Shown: positions 57,966 to 64,000 of the stretch, in pieces
How positions within the stretch are numbered: position 1 is the stretch's first letter
Layout of the letters: the number at the start of each line of letters is the position of its first letter
Source: Actinacidiphila oryziradicis
GTDB lineage: Bacteria; Actinomycetota; Actinomycetes; Streptomycetales; Streptomycetaceae
NCBI RefSeq assembly: GCF_005047355.1
Contig: NZ_SUMC01000007.1
Span: 124,001-188,000, forward strand
Reading direction: 5' to 3'
Length of the DNA stretch: 64,000 bases
The notes under the pieces: generated by a model
What the model was told of the DNA's origin: nothing
Database searches by the model: none
Seen by the model: only the letters and a program-made list of their open reading frames with translations
Made by a program: the position numbers and the translations under genes

Positions 57966-58556
57966 GTGAGCACGACACCACCAGTTCTCGCCGCCGAGCT
58001 GGCAGTCGCGTGGGCCGACATTCAAAGGCACCACCCCGAGCTGCCGGATCTGGCCGCCCCCGAGTCCCTGATCGGAGAGTCCTCGTCCGCCTGCGGCACC
58101 GAGCTCTCCTTCGAAAGGCTGTTGCACGAGGCCGTGCACGGAATCGCCGCCGCTCGCGGTATCCGTGACACCTCGCGCGCCGGCCGCTACCATAACCGCC
58201 GCTTCCTGGCCATCGCCGACGAGCTTGGCCTGGACCATTCGGATGAGCCACACCCAAGCAGTGGCTTCTCCTTGGTCGGGCTTCGTCCGGATACCAAGAA
58301 GCGCTATCGCGCCACTATCGACCGGTTGCAACGTGCGCTCAAGGCGCACACCGTCGCGACCGCCGCAGACACCACACGCAGCTTCCGTGGGCCGGCCGCC
58401 AGGCACGGGTCGTCCGGAGGCGGCGTCAGAGTGAAAGCGGTATGCGACTGCGGGCGCAATGTCCGCGTCGTCCCGTCCGTTCTAGCCCAGGCGCCGATCG
58501 TCTGCGGCGCCTGCGGCACGCCATTTCGTATTCCGGAGGTCGTAGGCGCTGCCTGA
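57966..58556 (+). CDS. Small SprT-like zincin with C-terminal zinc ribbon
   Basis: 196-residue protein. LLHEAVHGIAAARGI (about 52-66) contains HExxH, the zinc-protease motif; RYHNRRFLAIADELGL follows, as in SprT-like or related zincins. The C-terminus (CDCGRNV and CGACGTPFRIP) is a zinc ribbon. No signal peptide. Proteins of this kind occur on Streptomyces plasmids and integrative elements and also in chromosomes; the activity is not proven. It has its own candidate promoter. GTG start. Confidence 0.78.
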   Translation: MSTTPPVLAAELAVAWADIQRHHPELPDLAAPESLIGESSSACGTELSFERLLHEAVHGIAAARGIRDTSRAGRYHNRRFLAIADELGLDHSDEPHPSSGFSLVGLRPDTKKRYRATIDRLQRALKAHTVATAADTTRSFRGPAARHGSSGGGVRVKAVCDCGRNVRVVPSVLAQAPIVCGACGTPFRIPEVVGAA

Positions 58557-58790
58557 GCCCGTCCATTGCTCCCTGTCCGCATCAGGGGCCCGCAGCCCAG
58601 CGCTGCCCCACCGGGCCCCACGCGTAAGGCGGCATCCCCGCCGTATGGCAGAATGGTCAGCTGAGCACTCGGCAGCCGTGCAGGACCCCTCTCTCCTTCG
58701 GCTGACGCGTCCATCGGGCAACCGGAACCCACAACCCCACGTGGTGCACCGTCGTGCCCAAACACGTCAAGACCAGGAGAACCCACTCCA

Positions 58791-59237
58791 GTGGCAGTCA
58801 AGATCAAGCTGAAGCGTCTGGGCAAGATCCGTTCGCCTCACTACCGCATCGTCGTCGCCGACTCCCGTACCCGCCGTGACGGCCGGGCCATCGAGGAGAT
58901 CGGCCTGTACCACCCGGTGCAGAACCCGTCGCGCATCGAGGTCGACTCGGAGCGCGCGCAGTACTGGCTGAGCGTCGGCGCGCAGCCGACCGAGCCCGTG
59001 CTGGCGATCCTCAAGCTCACCGGCGACTGGCAGGCGCACAAGGGCCTGCCGGCCCCGGCGCCGCTGCTCGTCGCCGAGCCGAAGGCCGACAAGCGGCTCC
59101 TCTTCGAGGCCGCCGCCAGTGACGCCTCGGACGGGCCGAAGGGTGAGGCCATCACCCCCAAGGCCAAGAAGGCCGACAAAAAGGCCGATGACGCAGCCGA
59201 GGCCCCCGAGGCCGCGGCCGAGTCGACCGAGGCCTGA
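58791..59237 (+). CDS. rpsP: 30S ribosomal protein S16
   Basis: 148-residue S16. Residues 1-80 are the conserved core ([28 protein letters not shown]). The Lys/Ala/Glu-rich tail (about 105-148) is longer than in most bacteria but is common in Streptomyces. GTG start. First gene of the translation operon; khpA follows after two bases. Confidence 0.96.
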   Translation: MAVKIKLKRLGKIRSPHYRIVVADSRTRRDGRAIEEIGLYHPVQNPSRIEVDSERAQYWLSVGAQPTEPVLAILKLTGDWQAHKGLPAPAPLLVAEPKADKRLLFEAAASDASDGPKGEAITPKAKKADKKADDAAEAPEAAAESTEA

Positions 59238-59239
59238 GC

Positions 59240-59482
59240 ATGCTCGAGGAGGCCCTCGAGCACTTGGTCAAGGGCATCGTCGACAACCCCGACGACGTGC
59301 AGGTTGCTTCCCGCACCCTGCGCCGCGGGCGGGTTCTCGAGGTCCGGGTCCACCCCGAAGACCTCGGCAAGGTGATCGGCCGCAACGGCCGCACCGCTCG
59401 TGCCCTCCGCACCGTCGTAGGCGCCATCGGCGGACGTGGCATCCGTGTCGACCTCGTCGATGTGGATGACGCGGCCCACTGA
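59240..59482 (+). CDS. khpA: KH-domain RNA-binding protein KhpA
   Basis: 80-residue KH protein. VIGRNGRTARALRTVVG is the GxxG-containing RNA-binding loop. In other bacteria KhpA pairs with KhpB/EloR in RNA-based control of cell elongation; here it is tied to ribosomal genes. Two bases after rpsP. Confidence 0.95.
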   Translation: MLEEALEHLVKGIVDNPDDVQVASRTLRRGRVLEVRVHPEDLGKVIGRNGRTARALRTVVGAIGGRGIRVDLVDVDDAAH

Positions 59483-59503
59483 GGCCGGGACGTACGAAGC
59501 ACC

Positions 59504-59548
59504 GGCAAGGGCCGGGGCACGGCCCTCGGGCCGTCCCCGGCCCTTGCC
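59504..59548 (+). terminator. Nested hairpin between khpA and rimM
   Basis: A 14-bp outer stem (GGCAAGGGCCGGGG / CCCCGGCCCTTGCC) encloses a 7-bp inner stem (ACGGCCC / GGGCCGT). It probably attenuates the operon, since rimM-trmD follow on the same strand. Confidence 0.8.
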
Positions 59549-59580
59549 ACAGACAATGACCGCAACCATCAATTGAGAAA

Positions 59581-59706
59581 CCCCAACGGCGAGCCACCAC
59601 CTCCGCGAGAGCGGCGGGGGTTTAGCCGCAAAAAGGGGAGAAATCCCAACGGCGAGCCACCCCGTCCACGAGAGCGGCGGCGGTTTAGCCGCAGAAGGGG
59701 GAGCGC
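59581..59706 (+). repeat. Two tandem 63-bp repeats upstream of rimM
   Basis: Copies at 59581-59643 and 59644-59706 with a 63-base period. In the rimM frame each would code for [21 protein letters not shown], but the upstream frame has no ribosome site, so translation is unproven. Each copy can form a small hairpin (CCGC-GAGA-GCGG in the first). Confidence 0.85.
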
Positions 59707-59710
59707 AGCG

Positions 59711-60232
59711 ATGCAGTTGGTAGTCGGACGGATCGGCCGCGCCCACGGCATCAAGGGCGAGGTCTCGGTGGAGGTACGCACGGACGAGCCGGAACTGCGG
59801 CTCGCACCGGGCGCCGTACTGGCCACCGACCCGGCGTCGGCCGGCCCGCTCACCATTGAGACCGGGCGGGTGCACAGCGGCCGGCTCATGCTGCGCTTCG
59901 AGGGCGTCAAGGACCGCAGCGGCGCTGAGGCACTGCGCAATATCCTGCTGATCGCCGAGGTGGACCCGGAGGTGACCCCGGAGGACCCCGAGGAGTTCTA
60001 CGATCACCAGCTGATCGACCTCGACGTGGTGACCACCGACGGCACCGTGGTCGGCCGGATCGCCGAGATCTCCCATCTGCCGTACCAGGATCTGCTGATC
60101 GTGAAGCGGCCGGACGGCAGTGAGGTCATGATCCCGTTCGTCTCCGAGATCGTCCCGGAGGTCGACCTGGCGGAGCAGCGGGCCGTCATCGACCCGCCGC
60201 CCGGCCTGCTGGACGAGGCCGGGGCGCAATAG
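59711..60232 (+). CDS. rimM: Ribosome maturation factor RimM
   Basis: 173-residue 16S rRNA processing factor for 30S assembly. [18 protein letters not shown] is the N-terminal barrel; [21 protein letters not shown] ends the PRC barrel (key [19 protein letters not shown]). ATG 59711 with GGGGGAG upstream. An ATG at 59573 in the same frame would add 46 residues made mainly of the tandem repeats; I prefer the short form. Confidence 0.94.
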   Translation: MQLVVGRIGRAHGIKGEVSVEVRTDEPELRLAPGAVLATDPASAGPLTIETGRVHSGRLMLRFEGVKDRSGAEALRNILLIAEVDPEVTPEDPEEFYDHQLIDLDVVTTDGTVVGRIAEISHLPYQDLLIVKRPDGSEVMIPFVSEIVPEVDLAEQRAVIDPPPGLLDEAGAQ

Positions 60233-60258
60233 TCGCCGGGACGGAGTGGTCAAAGCCC

Positions 60259-61068
60259 ATGCGCATCGACGTTGTCACGATCTTCCCGGAGTATCTGGAG
60301 CCTTTGAGCGTCTCGCTGGTCGGCAAGGCGCGGCAGCGAGGGCAGCTGGACGTACGCGTCCATGACCTTCGGGAGTGGGCCCACGACCGGCACAACACGG
60401 TCGACGACACCCCGTACGGCGGCGGGCCGGGCATGGTCATGAAGCCCGAGCCATGGGGCGAGGCACTGGACTCGGTGCTGGCCTCCGGCGACGGCAAGCC
60501 TGTTCTGGTTGTCCCGACGCCCAGTGGGATCCCCTTCACCCAGGAGCTCGCCGTGGAGCTCTCCGAGCAGCCGTGGCTGGTCTTCGCCCCCGCCCGCTAC
60601 GAGGGCATCGACCGGCGTGTCATGGAGGAGTACGAGGAGCGTCTCGACGTCCGGGAGGTGTCCATCGGCGACTACGTCCTGGCCGGTGGTGAAGCCCCGG
60701 TCCTCGTCATCGTCGAGGCCGTGGCACGGCTGCTGCCGGGAGTGCTCGGCAACGCCCAGTCGCACCAGGACGACTCTTTCGCGCCGGGCGCGATGTCAAA
60801 CCTCCTGGAGGGCCCGGTCTACACGAAGCCGCCGCAATGGCGCGGCCGGGAGATCCCCGAGGTGCTGCTCAGCGGCCACCACGGGAAGGTCGCCCGCTGG
60901 CGGCGGGACGAGGCCCTGCGCCGGACCTCGCAGAACCGTCCGGACCTGGTCGAGCGCTGCGACCCGGAGGCGTTGGACAAGTACGACCGCCGGCTGCTGG
61001 GCGAACTGGGCTGGGAAGAGGGCGCGGACGGCCGATTTGGGCGGTCGGCGGGGGCCGTGGAAGAATAA
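60259..61068 (+). CDS. trmD: tRNA (guanine-N1)-methyltransferase
   Basis: 269-residue SPOUT enzyme making m1G37 in tRNA. MRIDVVTIFPEYLEPL, DDTPYGGGPGMVMKPEP and SIGDYVLAGGEAP (knot) are all present. 26 bases after rimM. Confidence 0.97.
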   Translation: MRIDVVTIFPEYLEPLSVSLVGKARQRGQLDVRVHDLREWAHDRHNTVDDTPYGGGPGMVMKPEPWGEALDSVLASGDGKPVLVVPTPSGIPFTQELAVELSEQPWLVFAPARYEGIDRRVMEEYEERLDVREVSIGDYVLAGGEAPVLVIVEAVARLLPGVLGNAQSHQDDSFAPGAMSNLLEGPVYTKPPQWRGREIPEVLLSGHHGKVARWRRDEALRRTSQNRPDLVERCDPEALDKYDRRLLGELGWEEGADGRFGRSAGAVEE

Positions 61069-61197
61069 GCCGTTGCTGTACGTCCGGCGTGCGCCCCTGC
61101 CACAGGGGGAACGTCGCCCGTCCGACGCGGCGGCACCGTAATCTCATCACTAGATTCCGCTGATGACCTGTGGCATTGGCGAGGAAAGCAGACGATC

Positions 61198-61548
61198 ATG
61201 TCCAACCTGCTCGACAGCGTCGACGGCGCCTCCCTGCGCACCGACATCCCGGCGTTCCGCCCCGGCGACACCGTGAACGTCCATGTGCGCGTCATCGAGG
61301 GCAACCGCTCCCGTGTGCAGCAGTTCAAGGGTGTTGTCATCCGCCGCCAGGGCTCGGGTGTCCGTGAGACCTTCACGGTCCGCAAGGTCAGCTTCAGTGT
61401 CGGCGTCGAGCGCACCTTCCCGGTGCACACCCCGATCGTCGAGAAGATCGAGATCGTGACCCGCGGTGACGTCCGCCGCGCGAAGCTGTACTACCTCCGT
61501 GAGCTCCGCGGCAAGGCCGCGAAGATCAAGGAGAAGCGCGACAACTGA
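61198..61548 (+). CDS. rplS: 50S ribosomal protein L19
   Basis: 116-residue L19 ([38 protein letters not shown]). ATG 61198 preceded by GAGGAAAG. It lies 130 bases after trmD, which may allow its own promoter. Confidence 0.97.
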   Translation: MSNLLDSVDGASLRTDIPAFRPGDTVNVHVRVIEGNRSRVQQFKGVVIRRQGSGVRETFTVRKVSFSVGVERTFPVHTPIVEKIEIVTRGDVRRAKLYYLRELRGKAAKIKEKRDN

Positions 61549-61592
61549 GTCCAGGCAGCCGGGCGCGAACGGGCCGTATAGGCTCGCGCCCG

Positions 61593-62234
61593 ATGGACAC
61601 CACAGCGCGATCCCCGGAACGCGACGGCTCCCCCGCCACAGAAGTGGCAGAGGAGCCGTCGCGTTCCGGCGTACCCGGTTGGGGGAAAGCCGGTCTGCTG
61701 TTCGGTGTCTGCTTGCTCATCGTGTTCTTGGTGAACGTTTTCGTGGCGCAGCCGTATCTCATCCCGAGTGGATCGATGGAGAAGACCCTGTCGGTGGGTG
61801 ACCGGGTCCTGGTGAACAAGCTGGCGTACCGATTCGGCAGTGCGCCGCAGCGCGGCGACATCGTCGTGTTCGACGGCAAGGACTCATTTGTGCAGGACAA
61901 GAGCGGCACGGACTTCATCAAGCGGGTGGTTGGCGTCGGCGGGGACCGGGTCATCTGCTGCGACGCGCGGGGCAGGATAACGGTCAACGGCCGTTCGATC
62001 AACGAGCCATACCTTTACCCGGGAAACGCTCCGTCCCGGGTACGGTTCGATATCGAGGTGCCGGAGGGGAGGTTGTGGGTGATGGGTGACCACCGTGACG
62101 ATTCCCGGGACTCCCGCGACCACCTTGGCGACCCCGGCGGCGGTACTGTCCCGGTCGACGAGGTGATCGGCCGGGCGGAGCGGATCGTATGGCCGTTGAG
62201 CCGTTGGCGGACCCTGGAGGGTGTTCGTGGGTAA
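61593..62234 (+). CDS. lepB: Type I signal peptidase (first of three)
   Basis: 213-residue signal peptidase with one N-terminal membrane helix (about 33-51). Catalytic Ser61 is in LIPSGSMEKT and Lys110 in DFIKRVVGVGGD; GDHRDDSRDSR is the conserved box E region. Short form compared with the next gene. An 18-bp perfect inverted repeat (61614-61669) falls in codons 8-26. The stop overlaps the next start by eight bases. Streptomyces normally carry four such genes in a row (sipW-Z). Confidence 0.94.
   Translation: MDTTARSPERDGSPATEVAEEPSRSGVPGWGKAGLLFGVCLLIVFLVNVFVAQPYLIPSGSMEKTLSVGDRVLVNKLAYRFGSAPQRGDIVVFDGKDSFVQDKSGTDFIKRVVGVGGDRVICCDARGRITVNGRSINEPYLYPGNAPSRVRFDIEVPEGRLWVMGDHRDDSRDSRDHLGDPGGGTVPVDEVIGRAERIVWPLSRWRTLEGVRG
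61614..61669 (+). repeat. Perfect 18-bp inverted repeat inside the first signal peptidase gene
   Basis: Arms 61614-61631 and 61652-61669 are exact inverted copies; the 20-base loop contains its own small hairpin (GCCAC / GTGGC). It lies 21 bases into the coding region and would make a stable mRNA hairpin. Confidence 0.8.
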
Positions 62235-63327
62235 CCGTGGCCGCGGCCGGCCGCAGGATGACGAGAACGAGAGCTGGCTGGACGACGGGGTCATCGTGTC
62301 CGCCGTGCGTGAGCCCCGCAGGGGCGGCGGCAGGGCCGACCGGCGCAAGCTGGCACGCAAGGTCAAGCGGAAGCGACGGCGCGGGGCAGCGAAGGAAGTG
62401 CCGATTCTCATCGTCGTGGCACTGCTGATCGCCCTGGTGCTCAAGACCTTCTTGTTGCAGGCCTTTGTCATCCCGTCCGGATCGATGGAGGCGACCATCC
62501 AGGTCGGCGACCGCGTGCTGGTCGACAAGCTGACGCCCTGGTTCGGCTCGGAGCCGCACCGTGGCGATGTGGTGGTCTTCAAGGATCCCGGTGGCTGGCT
62601 GGACGGCGAGGAGAAGCCGTCGACCAAGAACGACCCGGTCGTGATCAAACAGGTGAAGGAGTTCCTGACCTTCATCGGGCTGCTGCCGTCGGACAAGGAA
62701 GGCGACCTGATCAAGCGGGTCATCGCGGTCGGCGGGGACACGGTGAAGTGCTGCGACACCCAGGGGCGGGTCACCGTCAACGGGACGCCGCTCACCGAGA
62801 CCTCGTACATCCTTGCGGGGAATCCGCCGTCGCAGGAGAAGTTCACGGTGCAGGTGCCCAAGGGACGGCTGTGGGTGATGGGCGACCACCGCTCCAACTC
62901 GGCCGATTCGCGCTTCCACATGGACCAGGCCGGCAATGGCACCATCCCGGAGGGCCTGGTGGTGGGCAGGGCCTTTGTGATTGCCTGGCCCATGGGCCAC
63001 ATGACGCAACTGAAGGAGCCCTCAACGTTCCAGTCGGTGGCCGCCGCGCGCGGCGAAGCGACAACGGCCCTGCAGACGGCCAATAATCAGCAAGGACTGG
63101 TCCAACTCCCGACCCCTGCGGAACTCCCGCTCGTTATGGGAGTGGTGGGCCTGCGCCGCATCTGGCGCAGGCGGCAGCACGGAGTAAGGAGTGGATGTGG
63201 GGGACCTGGTGGTCGGCGCACGGTCCGGGCGCGAAGAGCCCGAGGAGCAGGGCTCCTCGGAAGCCTCCGTCGACAAGGCGGTGGCCGGCGAGGCGATGGC
63301 CGACAACGCGGCAGGCCCTGGTCCTGA
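62227..63327 (+). CDS. lepB: Type I signal peptidase (second of three)
   Basis: 366-residue signal peptidase. A very basic cytoplasmic stretch (about 38-53) precedes the membrane helix (59-78); catalytic Ser86 is in VIPSGSMEAT and Lys163 in LIKRVIAVGGD; GDHRSNSADSR is conserved. GTG 62227 has GGAGGG at proper distance, unlike GTG 62221. The last 45 residues or so are Arg/Gly-rich and read through 137 bases of the next gene, an unusually long overlap. Confidence 0.92.
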   Translation: MGNRGRGRPQDDENESWLDDGVIVSAVREPRRGGGRADRRKLARKVKRKRRRGAAKEVPILIVVALLIALVLKTFLLQAFVIPSGSMEATIQVGDRVLVDKLTPWFGSEPHRGDVVVFKDPGGWLDGEEKPSTKNDPVVIKQVKEFLTFIGLLPSDKEGDLIKRVIAVGGDTVKCCDTQGRVTVNGTPLTETSYILAGNPPSQEKFTVQVPKGRLWVMGDHRSNSADSRFHMDQAGNGTIPEGLVVGRAFVIAWPMGHMTQLKEPSTFQSVAAARGEATTALQTANNQQGLVQLPTPAELPLVMGVVGLRRIWRRRQHGVRSGCGGPGGRRTVRARRARGAGLLGSLRRQGGGRRGDGRQRGRPWS

Positions 63328-64000
63328 TGCGGAGTCAGCTGAGAGGGACGGCGGCAAGCACCAGAGGAAGCAGCGCTCCTTCTGGAAAGAACTGCCGATC
63401 CTGATCGGAATCGCGCTCGTTCTGGCGCTGCTGATCAAGACATTTTTGGTGCAGGCTTTCTCGATCCCCTCCGCCTCGATGGAGAACACCCTCCAGGAGG
63501 GCGACCGCGTTCTGGTCGACAAGCTCACCCCGTGGTTCGGCTCGGAGCCGGCGCGCGGCGAGGTCGTCGTCTTCCACGACCCCGGTGGCTGGCTGGGCGA
63601 GACGGTCCCGGCCAACTCCAACCCGGTGACCAGCACGATCCAGACGGCCCTGAGCTTTATCGGCCTGATGCCGTCCGCCGAGGAGAAGGACCTGATCAAG
63701 CGGGTCATCGCAGTCGGCGGGGACACGGTCGAGTGCAAGGGCACCGGTCCGGTCACGGTGAATGGCAAGGCGCTCAACGAGCCGTACATCTACCCCGGCA
63801 ACACCCCTTGCGGTGACAAGCCGTTCGGTCCGATCAAGGTGCCGAAGGGGCGGATCTGGGTGATGGGCGACCACCGCCAGGACTCGCTCGACTCCCGTTA
63901 CCACCAGGATCTGAAGGGCAATGGCACGGTCTCGGTCAATGAGGTCGTCGGGCGCGCCATTGTGGTCGCCTGGCCCGTCAACCGGTGGTCGACGCTGCCC
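63191..64000 (+). CDS. lepB: Type I signal peptidase (third of three), cut by window end
   Basis: At least 270 residues visible. Acidic N-terminus, then a membrane helix near 70-90; catalytic Ser96 is in IPSASMENT and Lys170 in LIKRVIAVGGD; MGDHRQDSLDSRYH follows. GTG 63191 has GGAGTAAGGA upstream. It shares the DPGGWLGE-type insertion with the second peptidase. The frame is still open at 64000. Confidence 0.92.
   Translation, partial: MDVGDLVVGARSGREEPEEQGSSEASVDKAVAGEAMADNAAGPGPDAESAERDGGKHQRKQRSFWKELPILIGIALVLALLIKTFLVQAFSIPSASMENTLQEGDRVLVDKLTPWFGSEPARGEVVVFHDPGGWLGETVPANSNPVTSTIQTALSFIGLMPSAEEKDLIKRVIAVGGDTVECKGTGPVTVNGKALNEPYIYPGNTPCGDKPFGPIKVPKGRIWVMGDHRQDSLDSRYHQDLKGNGTVSVNEVVGRAIVVAWPVNRWSTLP

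Noticed and set aside
58640..58690. tRNA-like sequence near the rpsP leader (GGCAGAATGGTCAG)
   Set aside because: No acceptor stem or anticodon arm can be built.

Overview
The window is a stretch of high-GC actinobacterial chromosome, almost certainly from a Streptomyces species. The G/C-ending codons, frequent GTG/TTG starts, conservon genes, NdgR, HupS with a histone-like tail, NsdA, GlcP and a GlnR-type box all point that way. From memory, the gene order follows the Streptomyces coelicolor core around SCO5540 to SCO5598, so most genes could be named by family and by synteny. No database search was possible.

Layout. 1-7311 (minus): a truncated NIT-domain sensor kinase, then a complete conservon cvnA-B-C-D. 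7878-11200: a small repeat-containing peptide, an FAH-family enzyme, gltX and a HAD phosphatase. 11292-11730: five tRNAs (Gln-Glu-Glu-Gln-Glu). 11790-14681: ndgR divergent from leuCD. 15253-20007: hupS, cofC/fbiD, an acyltransferase, gpsA and ddl. 20176-25181: a DUF3515 protein, an AsnC-type ligand-binding protein, thiL, thiD, rpmB and a FakA-like kinase. 25219-33949: recG interrupted by an intein, rsmD, coaD, a DivIVA-like coiled-coil protein, yceD-rpmF-rnc and mutM. 33964-36461: an HxlR regulator, a secreted CAP protein, acylphosphatase and a small coiled-coil protein. 36633-43509: smc, glcP and ftsY. 43582-52412: a prim-pol-like protein, nsdA, amtB-glnK-glnD and ffh. 52783-58556: an acetyltransferase, FtsH, a methyltransferase, an archaeal/eukaryotic-type prolyl-tRNA synthetase and a small zincin-like protein. 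58791-64000: the rpsP-khpA-rimM-trmD-rplS translation operon followed by three tandem type I signal peptidases, the last cut by the window edge.

The genes form a housekeeping block: tRNA charging (gltX, proS, tRNAs), ribosome proteins and maturation (rpmB, rpmF, rpsP, rplS, rimM, rsmD, trmD, khpA, rnc), protein targeting and cleavage (ftsY, ffh, lepB x3, ftsH), chromosome upkeep (smc, hupS, recG, mutM), leucine biosynthesis, and nitrogen sensing (amtB-glnK-glnD).

The most unusual item is a 339-residue intein in the Walker A motif of RecG. It starts with Ala instead of a Cys/Ser nucleophile and carries the Trp-Cys-Thr set that marks class 3 inteins, together with an apparently intact LAGLIDADG endonuclease. 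Other accessory signals are two MITE-like elements with target duplications, a Pro/Gly-rich ~125-residue expansion in the SMC hinge, a two-copy 63-bp repeat in frame with rimM, a duplicated tRNA unit, a small peptide with two NPRRT repeats, and several long perfect hairpins.
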